From DASRHT01 sp035293765 (lineage in GTDB: Bacteria > Chloroflexota > Ktedonobacteria > Ktedonobacterales > Ktedonobacteraceae), in assembly GCA_035293765.1 (NCBI GenBank), contig DATGMF010000094.1, forward strand, positions 1 through 64,000: a DNA stretch of 64,000 nucleotides. The letters are read 5' to 3'. Positions 36,200 through 45,331 of this stretch are shown in pieces. The notes below the pieces were generated by a model. That model was not told the DNA's origin and ran no database searches. It worked only from the letters and a program-made list of their open reading frames with translations. How positions within the stretch are numbered: position 1 is the stretch's first letter; each line of letters starts with the position of its first letter. The position numbers were made by a program, and so were the translations under genes.

Positions 36200-36605
36200 A
36201 GCTAAAATTTACAAACCTTTATAACGATAAAATCAACCTATATTTTACGTTTCAGCTTATCTGATATCTAAGAGTATAATATTTTGTCGCGGATGTACAG
36301 GGCAGGTATAGCCAAAGCAGGGCTATTTACTGCTCCCTTTTTCCCGCCTACGGCGGGGGATGGAGGAGGAGGAGGGCGAGGACAATTCGCTAGCTCGCGA
36401 CGTGCCTCGCGCTCCGGTTAGGGGCTAGCGCCCCTCACAACCCCACTTTTTCCGAGAAGTAAATAGCCCTGTAGCCAAAGAAAGCTTCGTCAGGTTGCTT
36501 GACACAAGCTTTTTTCCATTCTATCATGGCTGTAATCGGTCTGACCAATGTCGTATCTGATATTTCCACAGGTCCCCGTTATAGCATAAAGGAGAGTTAT
36601 TGCTC
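36200..36605. other. Intergenic region containing a MITE
   Basis: About 400 bases between the divergent regulator and transporter genes. Most of it is the 154-bp element at 36318-36471; the rest is AT-rich promoter sequence for both flanking genes. No coding frame. Confidence 0.7.
36318..36471. mobile_element. MITE, 154 bp, with 9-bp target site duplication
   Basis: CAGGGCTATTTACT at 36318-36331 and its exact complement at 36458-36471 are 14-bp terminal inverted repeats, extending to 18 bp with one mismatch. The 9 bases TAGCCAAAG flank it on both sides (36309-36317 and 36472-36480), a clean target duplication. The interior is GC-rich, non-coding, and has two small hairpins (CCCGCC/GGCGGG near 36343 and GGGGC/GCCCC at 36421). 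It must have moved using a transposase encoded elsewhere. Confidence 0.85.
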
Positions 36606-37310
36606 ATGGCTCGCCCCCTTCCCATAGCTGATACATTTTCAAACCCATCACGCTATAAGCAGATTCGCCTGGGCATTGGGATCGAGATGCTTACCATTAT
36701 CTGGATGAGCATCGAAGCTGTAGTTGCCCTTACAACCGGTTTTGTCACGCGAAGCGTTTCCCTTGAGGGATTTGGTATAGATAGCATTATTGAGCTTATA
36801 GCCGGAGGTCTTTTGCTATGGCGACTCCTGGTTGAGAGTCGCGGAGGATCAAAGGAGCGTGTTGAACGTGCCGAGCGCGTGGCTGCCTGGCTCACTGCTA
36901 TTGGATTGTTCATGCTGGCAACTTACATTGTTGCCGATAGCGCCTGGACGCTCTTTACTCACGCTCATCCCGAATCATCCTGGTGGGGCGTGGGTCTGGC
37001 ACTGACAGCAGCCCTCATGATGCCTTTGTTATGGCAAGGGAAGCTCAGGGTCGCGAAACAAATAGGGAGCGCCGCGCTCAAAGCTGATGCGGCCTGTAGT
37101 GTAACCTGCGCTTACATGTCGCTGGCGCTGCTGCTCGGCTTGCTCCTCAACGCTTTCTTTGGATGGTGGTGGGCCGATCCCCTGGCAGCACTCGCGCTGG
37201 TCTACTTCATTGCACGGGAGGGACGCGAAGCTTTGCATGAAGCTCGCACCGGCGAAGCCTGTTGCTGCGGTACTGATGAGGGTACCCATTGCAATACAGG
37301 GGCATTGTGA
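36606..37310 (+). CDS. CDF-like cation efflux protein
   Basis: 234 residues with six hydrophobic segments. SLEGFGIDSIIELIAG and ALKADAACSVTCAYMSLALL resemble the metal-site helices (TM2, TM5) of cation diffusion facilitators, though the histidine of the usual HxxxD is absent. The C-terminus is short and cysteine-rich (EACCCGTDEGTHC) instead of the usual cytoplasmic dimerisation domain. Metal unknown. ATG 36606 has AAGGAGAG 11 bases upstream; a TTG at 36600 is in frame and better spaced. Confidence 0.7.
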   Translation: MARPLPIADTFSNPSRYKQIRLGIGIEMLTIIWMSIEAVVALTTGFVTRSVSLEGFGIDSIIELIAGGLLLWRLLVESRGGSKERVERAERVAAWLTAIGLFMLATYIVADSAWTLFTHAHPESSWWGVGLALTAALMMPLLWQGKLRVAKQIGSAALKADAACSVTCAYMSLALLLGLLLNAFFGWWWADPLAALALVYFIAREGREALHEARTGEACCCGTDEGTHCNTGAL

Positions 37311-37381
37311 GGATTGATGAACCTCTTCTTCTACATATGCTCAAAGCAATCCTCACAAGCCCCTATGATAACTGCTATTAG

Positions 37382-38221
37382 TTAATAGCCGGTTCCGCTT
37401 TCAAAGGTGCTGGCAATGACGCTATAACCTTTATCGGTGGAATGAATGTCGTGGAAGATGCTACACATCCAGGTAAAGGAACAGATGTTGGGGTTCGGCG
37501 TTGCCGCCCCGCCAAAGGCATCAAAGACATCGACAATAATGCCAAATCCCCTGACATCATTTGCCAGATGCTGGTTCACCGTTTGGACGATTGGGACAGT
37601 GTTGGGACAAATGTTTTGCAGAGGATCGTAATAATTCATCATTACCAGATCGCCGGTCAGCCGCCCATTGACCATCAATGCCTGGTGCAACTCTGGCAAG
37701 ATAGTACGCGTCAAGTTCGCATCTACGGTTGCCAGATTCGCGTTGCATGCGGCCATACTAAAAGTGCAGGTCTTCGTGTTGATGCCAGACAAGACGTCAT
37801 TAGCGCCGATATCCAGCGTCACCGGGCTTACCTGACCACGATTGGCAGCCAGATAGGCGAGCGCCGCATTGAGCTGAGAGCCCAGGTAAGGGAACTTCCG
37901 CAAGAATGGAAAAGGGCATTTGCCGTTGAGCATCGTGACGGTTGTCTCGCCTGGACAGGCCAGATTCGCCGTCGTCTTCACGCCATGACCGGCCAGATTA
38001 CTGGCAAAGTCATTAGAGTAGCCGTCATCGAAGTTGAGGTCGGGCTGAAAGCCAAAGGCCAGGGAATCACCCAGAACCAGGTAATGCGTTTTGGGTCCAA
38101 CGAGTGATGCTGCCGCAGCCTGTGAAGCTGAGAACGCTACAAATACTAGAGAGAAGAGCAGGGTACCAATGAAAAGGAGTGATTTCGCAGTGCGCCTGTA
38201 GGGAAGCGTGCGTTCACGCAT
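37382..38221 (-). CDS. Secreted SGNH/GDSL hydrolase
   Basis: 279 residues. A signal peptide ends near SQAAAA. The SGNH blocks are VLGDSLAFG (catalytic Ser), an internal Gly, DIGANDVL (Asn) and FHDIHSTDKGY (Asp/His). Cysteines pair in C-TFSMAAC and CSFTWMC. Such enzymes are extracellular esterases/lipases; the substrate is unknown. ATG at 38221 with AGGAGGA before it is preferred to the frame opening at 38251. Confidence 0.85.
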   Translation of the reverse strand: MRERTLPYRRTAKSLLFIGTLLFSLVFVAFSASQAAAASLVGPKTHYLVLGDSLAFGFQPDLNFDDGYSNDFASNLAGHGVKTTANLACPGETTVTMLNGKCPFPFLRKFPYLGSQLNAALAYLAANRGQVSPVTLDIGANDVLSGINTKTCTFSMAACNANLATVDANLTRTILPELHQALMVNGRLTGDLVMMNYYDPLQNICPNTVPIVQTVNQHLANDVRGFGIIVDVFDAFGGAATPNPNICSFTWMCSIFHDIHSTDKGYSVIASTFESGTGY

Positions 38222-38253
38222 GAATGGTCCTCCTGTACGTGGAGACATCATCC

Positions 38254-38282
38254 ACTATAATAATACTACAACGGATCGGCAA
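38254..38282 (-). promoter_or_regulatory. Candidate promoter of the SGNH hydrolase gene
   Basis: On the minus strand TTGCCG (38282-38277) and TATAGT (38259-38254) are 17 bases apart, about 35 bases before the ATG. Confidence 0.45.
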
Positions 38283-38476
38283 TCCGTTTCGCATAAGAGT
38301 AGAAGAAAGAGGCATCTCATATAATAATATAACCTCTTACATAGAGGAATTTCAAGAGATAAAAGGGGGATTTTTGGATTGCGAGCCGATGTGATATAGT
38401 AATGAAGAGATAAGAGTGCAGCCGCACAAGTATCGGCAATCCTGAGTACAGACTCCAGGCATCATGCCTTTGCTAT

Positions 38477-38498
38477 ATTGGGTGACGATTGGGTGACG
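38477..38498 (+). repeat. Tandem 11-bp repeat at the GH57 gene start
   Basis: ATTGGGTGACG occurs twice back to back, ending two bases before the chosen ATG at 38501. It duplicates the GGGTGA ribosome-binding segment and creates an alternative in-frame TTG. Confidence 0.7.
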
Positions 38499-38500
38499 CG

Positions 38501-40702
38501 ATGACAAAAGAGGCCGCTAACAGTATTCATTTTGGTCTGCTGTTCCATAACCATCAGCCGGTAGGCAATTTCCCCTGGGTGTTGCAACAGGTATACGAGG
38601 AAGCATACCAGCCGATGGTAGAGGCGCTGGAGAGGCATCCGGGCGTGCGCCTCTCTCTGCACTACACCGGTTCGCTGCTGGACTGGCTAGCAGAAGCTCA
38701 TCCCGAATTTCTAGAGCGCGTTAAAGCTCTAGTCAAGCGCAACCAGGTCGAAATGGTGAGCGGCGGCTACTATGAACCCATCCTGCCCTCCATTCCTGAT
38801 GACGATAAGGTCGCGCAGATTCGCCGCCTGACAGCGCGCATTGAACGCGACCTCGGCAGCAAACCCACCGGCATGTGGATCGCAGAGCGCGTATGGGAGC
38901 CAGGATTGCCGCGTCTGCTGCGCGCGGCTGAGATCGAGTGGACCATTCTTGACGATGTACATTTCAAAAATGTAGGCCTGGAGGATCGCGACCTTTACGG
39001 CTACTACGCCACAGAAGATCAGAGCAGCGCATTGAAGGTATACGCCACCAGCAAAATGTTGCGCTATACTATTCCCTGGCGTCCGGTAGCAGAAACGATC
39101 AAAGAGCTGCACTCGCTAGCTACCTCCGATGGGAGACGGATCATCGTTATGGGCGATGACGGCGAAAAATTCGGTAGCTGGCCCGAGACGCAGGAGTATT
39201 GCTGGGGAGCGGATGGGCGCTCCGGCTGGGTTGAGGAATTTTTCACGGCGCTTGAGCAGAACAGCGCATGGCTCCATACCATTCCACTGGGCGAATACGC
39301 TCACGCTCATCCAGCGTTGGGACGCATTTACCTGCCCACATCATCGTATATTGAGATGACTGAGTGGGCGCTCCCACCCGAGAAGGCATATGCTTTCGGG
39401 AAAATTCTTCACCGCTTAGAACAGGAAAAAAAGGAAGGTATCCTCCAATTTATACGCGGCGGCTTCTGGCGCAATTTCCTGGTCCGCTATCCTGAGGTCA
39501 ACAATCAGCATAAAAAAATGTTGCGCGTCCATGATCACGTCTATGAAGCGGGGGCAAAAACAGAGGCGGGAATAGAGCATTTATGGAAAGGGCAGGCCAA
39601 TGATACCTACTGGCACGGGCTCTTTGGCGGCATCTATATGGGGCATGTGCGTTCGGCCATCTATCATCACCTGATCAAAGCGGAAAACGCGGCGGATCGC
39701 ATACGTCATGGCGCGGGGTCCTGGCAGCATCACGAACTGACCGATTTTGACCGCGACACGCAGGATGAGCTGATCTTCGAAAGCGATCAGCAAAACCTGT
39801 ATATTGACCTGCAACGCGGGGGGACGATTTTTGAGTGGGATCTGCGGCGCAGCGCCCATAATCTGACATGCGTTATGACGCGCCAACGCGAAAGTTACCA
39901 TCAGACAGTAATAGACCACGAGCAGGAGCGTCGCCGGGCCGAGCAATGCCAGCCAAGCGATCAGGCAAAAGAGCAGGAGCCGCTTTCCCCCCATACCACC
40001 ATCCGCACGCGAGAGCCCGATCTGGACCGCTACATCGTCGTGGATCGGTATCGCCGCACAAGCTTAATCGATCATTTTTTGCCTTCCGGCTTGCCTCTGG
40101 CGAGCTTTGCCGCCGCTCGTTTTGAGGAAATGGGCAATTTTGTCGAGCTTCCTTACGCTGCAACTGTGGGGAAAGATCAGAGTGGTACCACTATTACCAT
40201 GACACGCGATGGGCATGTCCGCAGGTATGGAGCATTGAGCGCCATCCCTGTGCATCTTAGTAAATCGCTCTTCATTCCCATCAGCAAAGAGCAGCTCATT
40301 GTGCGCTTTACGCTGCAAAATCGGGGACAGGCCAGGCTGCAAACACACTTTGCCACCGAATGGAACTTTCATTTGCTGGGAGGAGGAGGTAACGAACAGG
40401 CGTATTATATTATCTCAGGCGAGAAGCCAGAAACCGGTTGCTTTGACACCACCGGCGAGATAGCATCGGTGCGCGAATTTCATATCGGCAATACCTGGAT
40501 ACAGCAGGATATGGGGTTCGTCCTGAGCAAGGAGGCAAAGCTCTGGCACTTCTCTATCGAGACGGTCACAGGGTCCGAGGCCGGCTTTGAGCGCACCCAC
40601 CAGGGGAGCTGCTTTACGCTCATCTGGCCCCTTGTGCTGGAAGCAGAGCAATCCTGGAGCGTCGAAATGGTCTGTAGTGGCAGTCCGCCCGTATTGCAAT
40701 GA
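38501..40702 (+). CDS. GH57 4-alpha-glucanotransferase/alpha-amylase
   Basis: 733 residues. The five GH57 conserved regions are present: HNHQP (16-20), GGYYEP, WIAERVWEP with the nucleophile Glu about 128, MGDDGEKFG with the acid Asp about 220, and a later TYWHGLFGG region. The C-terminal half (about 420-730) matches the beta-sandwich domains of Thermococcus-type 4-alpha-glucanotransferase. It reshapes alpha-1,4-glucans, probably in glycogen or maltodextrin metabolism in the cytoplasm (no signal peptide). No other glycogen genes are adjacent. The start lies just after a duplicated 11-mer. Confidence 0.88.
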   Translation: MTKEAANSIHFGLLFHNHQPVGNFPWVLQQVYEEAYQPMVEALERHPGVRLSLHYTGSLLDWLAEAHPEFLERVKALVKRNQVEMVSGGYYEPILPSIPDDDKVAQIRRLTARIERDLGSKPTGMWIAERVWEPGLPRLLRAAEIEWTILDDVHFKNVGLEDRDLYGYYATEDQSSALKVYATSKMLRYTIPWRPVAETIKELHSLATSDGRRIIVMGDDGEKFGSWPETQEYCWGADGRSGWVEEFFTALEQNSAWLHTIPLGEYAHAHPALGRIYLPTSSYIEMTEWALPPEKAYAFGKILHRLEQEKKEGILQFIRGGFWRNFLVRYPEVNNQHKKMLRVHDHVYEAGAKTEAGIEHLWKGQANDTYWHGLFGGIYMGHVRSAIYHHLIKAENAADRIRHGAGSWQHHELTDFDRDTQDELIFESDQQNLYIDLQRGGTIFEWDLRRSAHNLTCVMTRQRESYHQTVIDHEQERRRAEQCQPSDQAKEQEPLSPHTTIRTREPDLDRYIVVDRYRRTSLIDHFLPSGLPLASFAAARFEEMGNFVELPYAATVGKDQSGTTITMTRDGHVRRYGALSAIPVHLSKSLFIPISKEQLIVRFTLQNRGQARLQTHFATEWNFHLLGGGGNEQAYYIISGEKPETGCFDTTGEIASVREFHIGNTWIQQDMGFVLSKEAKLWHFSIETVTGSEAGFERTHQGSCFTLIWPLVLEAEQSWSVEMVCSGSPPVLQ

Positions 40703-40734
40703 TTTGTCAGCGACGAGGAAAGGGAAGAGATCAC

Positions 40735-41448
40735 ATGAAAAAGGTGCTTATACTGCAACATGTATGGGAAAATTCTACCGGCTTTGTGGGGGAGATATTG
40801 CGCCAGCATGCCATAGCATATGACCTGATCCATGTTGAAACGGAGCCGATTCCCAATCCGAGCGCATTTGATGCCGTTATCGCCTTTGGCGGTTCTCAGC
40901 ATGTGTATGAGGAACACAAATACCCTTACTTCACCCAGGAGAAGGTTATGATTCGTAAAGTACTTGAACAGGATATTCCATATCTGGGAATTTGCCTGGG
41001 CGGTCAACTGCTGGCGGAAGTCCTGGAGCAGGGAGCGGTACGACAACATACCATGAAGGAGTTCGGCTTCTACGATATCGCACTTACCGAAGATGGGAAA
41101 AAGGACCGGCTTTACGCAGGACTGCCAGGCTATCAAAAAGTTTTTCACTGGCACGAGGACGTTTTTGATCTTCCGGCTGGAGCTACGCTCCTGGCAACCA
41201 ACGACTATGCGAAAAATCAGGCATTTCGTTACCGCAACGCCTATGGCTTGCAGTACCATATTGAGATTGACCCGGCGATGCTCGATACCTGGCTTTATCA
41301 TCCTGACCTCCAACCGAAGAGTACTGATCCCCAGGAAATCGAAGCATATAAAACCATTGAGCACACACGCGACCAGCATTTCCCGCTCTATCGGGAGCAC
41401 ACGAGCATTATGTTTGGGAATTTTCTCAAAATTTGTGAGCTTATCTGA
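40735..41448 (+). CDS. Class I glutamine amidotransferase-like protein
   Basis: 237 residues, GMP-synthase-type GATase fold: nucleophile elbow GICLGGQLLAEVL with Cys, and QYHIEI with the catalytic His, though the C-terminal Glu spacing is loose. It stands without a synthetase partner. Relatives act as glutamine amidotransferases or gamma-glutamyl hydrolases. ATG at 40735 has GGGAAGAG upstream; the frame opens earlier at 40699, overlapping the GH57 stop. Probably cotranscribed with the GH57 gene. Confidence 0.8.
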   Translation: MKKVLILQHVWENSTGFVGEILRQHAIAYDLIHVETEPIPNPSAFDAVIAFGGSQHVYEEHKYPYFTQEKVMIRKVLEQDIPYLGICLGGQLLAEVLEQGAVRQHTMKEFGFYDIALTEDGKKDRLYAGLPGYQKVFHWHEDVFDLPAGATLLATNDYAKNQAFRYRNAYGLQYHIEIDPAMLDTWLYHPDLQPKSTDPQEIEAYKTIEHTRDQHFPLYREHTSIMFGNFLKICELI

Positions 41449-41485
41449 GGGGAAACAGGGGAAAAACCCTTTTCTTTTCCCTCTA
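41447..41485 (+). terminator. Terminator-like hairpin after the amidotransferase gene
   Basis: GAGGGGAAA pairs with TTTTCCCTC over an inner GGGG/CCCTT region, beginning at the stop codon. Confidence 0.45.
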
Positions 41486-41672
41486 CTATCTGTTATACTT
41501 GCACTCATAACCTATTCTACCGGCTTATAGGGTTGTCTGTGGTGCCAAACAATCAACCTGGACCCTGGTGTTATCAGTGAAAATGCAGATAGTGATGGAA
41601 TGGCTCAATTTCTGATAGTAAACATTTTGTAGTAAAATTTATAGCATTCCTTTGAACGATTGGATCACACAT

Positions 41673-42704
41673 ATGCGTAAGTGGTATGCGAACACTGTAT
41701 CCCTGGAACGGAGTGCAGCTATAACATTTTTTCTTGAAACCGATTTCGAAAGGCAGCATTCAACGACGATGCCGCGACAGAAAACTAGAAAATACCCTAA
41801 TAGCGTATCCCATAGAAAACAGTTACGACATTCACCCTTTACCATCGCAGCTTGTAGTGTCGCTAACGAACGGCACCCCACACGCAATGAAGATAGCATA
41901 CTTTTGGATGAACGCAGCGGGGTCGCAGCAGTTTTCGACGGTGTAGGTGGGAGTGCCGCGGGAGAAATTGCCTCGCGGATCGCCACATTCGCTACCCGCC
42001 AGGGCTGGACACATCTCCTCAAACAACTGCAAAAGAACCGTAGAATACCCTCCATTCTTGCATGCTGCGACAATCTCAACCTCTGCGCCTTGCTCCAACA
42101 TTTACTTCTAGAAGCTGATGAGCAAGTACGCACGGAGGGCGCCAGGCGAGCGGGAACAGATGACCTGGCGACAACGGTGGCGCTGACCGCTTTCTGCAAA
42201 CAACCCGATAGCGGAAGCTATACGATGGTCTACGCTCATGTTGGGGATAGCCGCGTATATCTGTTACACGGGCAAGAGCGACTCAAGCGGCTGACCAACG
42301 ATGATGGGCTTCTCGCCAAACTGGTGGAAAATAAGATCATCAACGAAGCTGAAGCTCTGCGCATCGATCAAGCCGTACACGCCAACCAGCTATCGGATAC
42401 CGAACTGAGCTACTTTAAGCTGCGAGGAGGCATTACCCAGGCATTAGGTGGTCCCCTTCCTCCCACTGTCCATATCAACTATACCACCATCCACCCGGGT
42501 GATCGTATTTTGCTTTGCACCGATGGCATTCACGATAACTTGGTCGATGAAGAAATCGAAGCTATTCTCAGGAACACCCCCCGCTCCTCCACCGCTCGCG
42601 CTCTGATAGAACATTCCATCTTACGCTCGCACCAGGAGCGTAGTGAGACCATACGCGCCAAGCCCGATGATATGAGCGCCATCGTCCTGACCTGCCGCTA
42701 TTGA
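41673..42704 (+). CDS. PP2C-family serine/threonine phosphatase
   Basis: 343 residues as called. The PP2C motifs are present: NEDSILLD, VFDGVGGSAAGE with metal Asp, GTDDLATTVA, AHVGDSRVYLL, LLCTDGIHDNL and PDDMSAIVL. It removes phosphate from Ser/Thr-phosphorylated proteins in the cytoplasm. The start is uncertain: the first 65 residues before HSPFTIAACS are not family-like. ATG 41673 or ATG 41770 could be used, and no ribosome site is decisive. No adjacent kinase gene. Confidence 0.82.
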   Translation: MRKWYANTVSLERSAAITFFLETDFERQHSTTMPRQKTRKYPNSVSHRKQLRHSPFTIAACSVANERHPTRNEDSILLDERSGVAAVFDGVGGSAAGEIASRIATFATRQGWTHLLKQLQKNRRIPSILACCDNLNLCALLQHLLLEADEQVRTEGARRAGTDDLATTVALTAFCKQPDSGSYTMVYAHVGDSRVYLLHGQERLKRLTNDDGLLAKLVENKIINEAEALRIDQAVHANQLSDTELSYFKLRGGITQALGGPLPPTVHINYTTIHPGDRILLCTDGIHDNLVDEEIEAILRNTPRSSTARALIEHSILRSHQERSETIRAKPDDMSAIVLTCRY

Positions 42705-42725
42705 TCTTCGACAATCTAAAAATGC

Positions 42726-42763
42726 ATCAAAGCTTGCTTTACTAAAAGGCTTTGCTTCTTTTT
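42726..42763 (+). terminator. Intrinsic terminator after the PP2C gene
   Basis: CAAAGC pairs with GCTTTG across a 16-base loop, followed by CTTCTTTTT. Confidence 0.5.
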
Positions 42764-42892
42764 AGTGATCCCAAAAAGTACTAGTAACATCTCCATATGT
42801 GCACACATGCCACGGGTGTGTGTTACCCTCTTATGAGAACTGATTGGCCCTTACTATGTTGTCTTATCGTTAAAAAGAGGAGTAACGCAATC

Positions 42893-43579
42893 GTGGGTAG
42901 GAAACCGTGGTTCCCGGTAATGCTGCTGGCTTTGATCCTGTTGAGCGCCTGTGGGACAAAACAAGCAAATAGTTCATCCCCTTCACCCGATGCTTCATCC
43001 AGGCTCAACGATAAGCTCCATATCAACCAGCAAACAAACACAACCGGGCCAATGATGGTATTTCCTAAACAAGATGCCCCAACTCCAACAGCGCAGGTAC
43101 CTACGAATATTCCTAGAACTGGCGTGGGAGCAGCGCCTTACGGACCGCCGCCACCAATGAGCGCCGAGGAAACGCAGCTCACCCAACAGCTTTTCGCCCT
43201 TATTAACAGTGATCGGGCAGCACGCGGGCTGTACCCATATACCTGGAACGCTACTCTGGCCGGAGGGGCTCGCCTGCATAGCTGGAATATGTACCATTGC
43301 GGCTTCAGCCATACCTGCCCCGATGGACGCTCGCAATGCCAACGCATCGCGGACGAAGGCTTCGCCGGTTACAGCGATTGCGGCGAATGCATTGGCTATG
43401 CCGGACCATATCCCACGCCTTACGCCGGCATGCACAATATCCAGGAGAGCATGGTGAACGAGCCGCCAACCGGCTGGCACCGCATCCACCTTCTCAGCAC
43501 CACCCTTCACCGAGTCGGAGTCGGCATCTACGTTGATCCGCAGGGCTATATCTGGTTCACTGAGGATCTGGTAAGCTGA
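42893..43579 (+). CDS. CAP/SCP-domain lipoprotein
   Basis: 228 residues. A lipoprotein signal with lipobox LLSAC, then a 75-residue Pro/Ser/Thr-rich linker and a CAP (SCP/PR-1) domain (about 110-228): LINSDRAARGLYPYTWNATLAGGARLHSW with a family-type His, then HTC, and a final GVGIYVDPQGYIWFTEDL. Six Cys may form disulfides. CAP proteins are extracellular with varied or unknown roles. GTG at 42893 has AGAGGAG 10 bases upstream; the frame opens at 42797 but the extra segment is not signal-like. Confidence 0.8.
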   Translation: MGRKPWFPVMLLALILLSACGTKQANSSSPSPDASSRLNDKLHINQQTNTTGPMMVFPKQDAPTPTAQVPTNIPRTGVGAAPYGPPPPMSAEETQLTQQLFALINSDRAARGLYPYTWNATLAGGARLHSWNMYHCGFSHTCPDGRSQCQRIADEGFAGYSDCGECIGYAGPYPTPYAGMHNIQESMVNEPPTGWHRIHLLSTTLHRVGVGIYVDPQGYIWFTEDLVS

Positions 43580-44016
43580 AAGAAGGCGAGTGTACCCCCC
43601 CCTTCTTCTAGCCCGTACCATCACATAGACGTGATGCACATCAACTGTGGATTTGTTCAGCTCTCTCCTTTGATTCCAACGCTTCACCTGTAGATCGAAG
43701 CAAACCAACAGCTAGAAAACATATCTCCATATCATCTCTACCAGAGATCAACACTTTTTCTTCTATTCCCTCTATTTATCTTTACTTGATTTCCATCAAA
43801 ATATTTTACTTCAAAGATGTAACTTTTCTCAAGTTTCTATCGTGCTCCTTTCAGTAGAAGCGCAAAGGCTTCATATCCATCTCCGCTTTTGGCGGTCTGG
43901 ATATTTTTCATAGTTGGGCATACGTATCGATAAAACAGAAGGCCAGAGTAGTTGCTCTTCAGCATAGCGTTACTGTTGAGCGGCGATTTGTTCGTCATGT
44001 GATAAAGGAGGCGGCT
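43580..44016. other. Intergenic region upstream of egtB
   Basis: About 440 bases. No coding frame. It is AT-rich in the middle (43720-43850), and a stable hairpin with a T-tail lies at 43873-43908, about 110 bases before egtB. Confidence 0.6.
43873..43908 (+). terminator. Terminator-like hairpin ahead of egtB
   Basis: ATATCCA pairs with TGGATAT, with an inner CCGC/GCGG pair across a TTTT loop, followed by TTTT. It is 290 bases past the CAP gene stop, so it may be an attenuator in the egtB leader rather than the CAP terminator. Confidence 0.5.
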
Positions 44017-45330
44017 GTGGCACGCTATATGCCAGCAAAACCTACCACGACAATCACTCCATCGCTATCCAGACAATCCCTTGTAGAACAATACAGACGC
44101 GTTCGCAGTTTCTCAGAGCAGTTATGCAGGCCGCTGGTCACCGAAGATTACGTGATTCAGTCCATGCCCGATGTGAGCCCGACAAAATGGCATCTGGCGC
44201 ACGTTACCTGGTTTTGGGAGACGTTTCTCCTCTCTCCCGCCAGACCTGATTATAGGTCCCCTCACCCCCAGTACGCCTATCTCTTTAACTCGTACTACAA
44301 CAGCATTGGAACGCGGCATTGCCGTCCCAGGCGTGGCCTGATCTCACGACCTACGGTTAAGGAGACATATCAGTATCGCGCATATATTGATGAGCAGATG
44401 CTGGACTTGCTGGAAAAAATCGATGAAGGGCAATTGACAGCGTTAACGCCGATCATCACGCTCGGCTTGCATCATGAACAACAGCACCAGGAGCTGATGA
44501 TTACCGATATCAAACATGTCTTTTCGTGCAATCCGGTCTATCCTGTCTATCAGGCTGCCAACCCGGATAGACCGGCCAGCATGGCAAACATTCCGCCGCT
44601 GGCCTGGGTTGCCTACCCTGAAGGGGTCTATTGGATAGGGCATGAGGGAGAGGGATTTGCCTTTGATAATGAGGGGCCGCATCACCGCCAATTCCTCCAG
44701 CCATTTCAACTGGCCTCGCGCTTAACCACCAACGGCGAGTACCTGGAATTTATAGAGGATGGAGGGTATCAAAACCCTCTGCTCTGGCTCTCTGACGGCT
44801 GGCGAACGGTCCAGGAAGAAGAATGGAACGCTCCCCTGTACTGGGAAAAACGCGATGGGCAATGGCGGATGATGACGGTAAGCGGATTGCGTCCGGTGGA
44901 CAAAACCGAGCCTGTCTGCCATGTAAGCTACTATGAAGCTGATGCATACGCGCGCTGGGCCAATGCGCGGCTCGCTACGGAAGGAGAATGGGAAGTTGCG
45001 GCGCGCGCTCTCCCCATAGAAGGCAGTTTCGTTGAGCGTGGCCTGTTTCATCCAGAACCGCTACAACAGCCTTCCTCAAGCAGTAAAATCGCTCAGATGT
45101 TTGGCGACGTCTGGGAGTGGACACAAAGCTCTTACTCTCCCTATCCAGGTTATCGTCCTCCTCCTGGAGCGGTAGGAGAGTACAACGGGAAGTTTATGTG
45201 CGATCAATACGTGCTACGGGGCGGCTCGTGCGCTACCTCTCGTTCCCACATACGGCCCACGTATCGCAATTTCTTCCCAGCTGCCGCACGCTGGCAGTTT
45301 ATGGGTATCCGCCTGGCAAAAGAGGTGTAG
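44017..45330 (+). CDS. egtB: Ergothioneine biosynthesis sulfoxide synthase EgtB
   Basis: 437 residues. The N-terminal DinB_2 domain carries the iron ligands in WHLAHVTWFWE and HHEQQHQELM. The C-terminal FGE-sulfatase domain has GVYWIGHEGEGFAFDNEGP, NARLATEGEWEVAAR, FGDVWEWTQSSYSPYPG and LRGGSCATSR. It joins a thiol substrate to trimethylhistidine using oxygen. GTG at 44017 has AAAGGAGG 5 bases before it; the frame opens at 43999. egtD starts one base after the stop. No egtA, egtC or egtE is nearby, so cysteine may be used directly (inference). Confidence 0.92.
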   Translation: MARYMPAKPTTTITPSLSRQSLVEQYRRVRSFSEQLCRPLVTEDYVIQSMPDVSPTKWHLAHVTWFWETFLLSPARPDYRSPHPQYAYLFNSYYNSIGTRHCRPRRGLISRPTVKETYQYRAYIDEQMLDLLEKIDEGQLTALTPIITLGLHHEQQHQELMITDIKHVFSCNPVYPVYQAANPDRPASMANIPPLAWVAYPEGVYWIGHEGEGFAFDNEGPHHRQFLQPFQLASRLTTNGEYLEFIEDGGYQNPLLWLSDGWRTVQEEEWNAPLYWEKRDGQWRMMTVSGLRPVDKTEPVCHVSYYEADAYARWANARLATEGEWEVAARALPIEGSFVERGLFHPEPLQQPSSSSKIAQMFGDVWEWTQSSYSPYPGYRPPPGAVGEYNGKFMCDQYVLRGGSCATSRSHIRPTYRNFFPAAARWQFMGIRLAKEV

Positions 45331-45331
45331 C

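Noticed and set aside
37382..38107. Plus-strand frame of 221 codons opposite the SGNH hydrolase
   Set aside because: The minus frame carries the signal peptide and all SGNH blocks; the plus frame has no motif.
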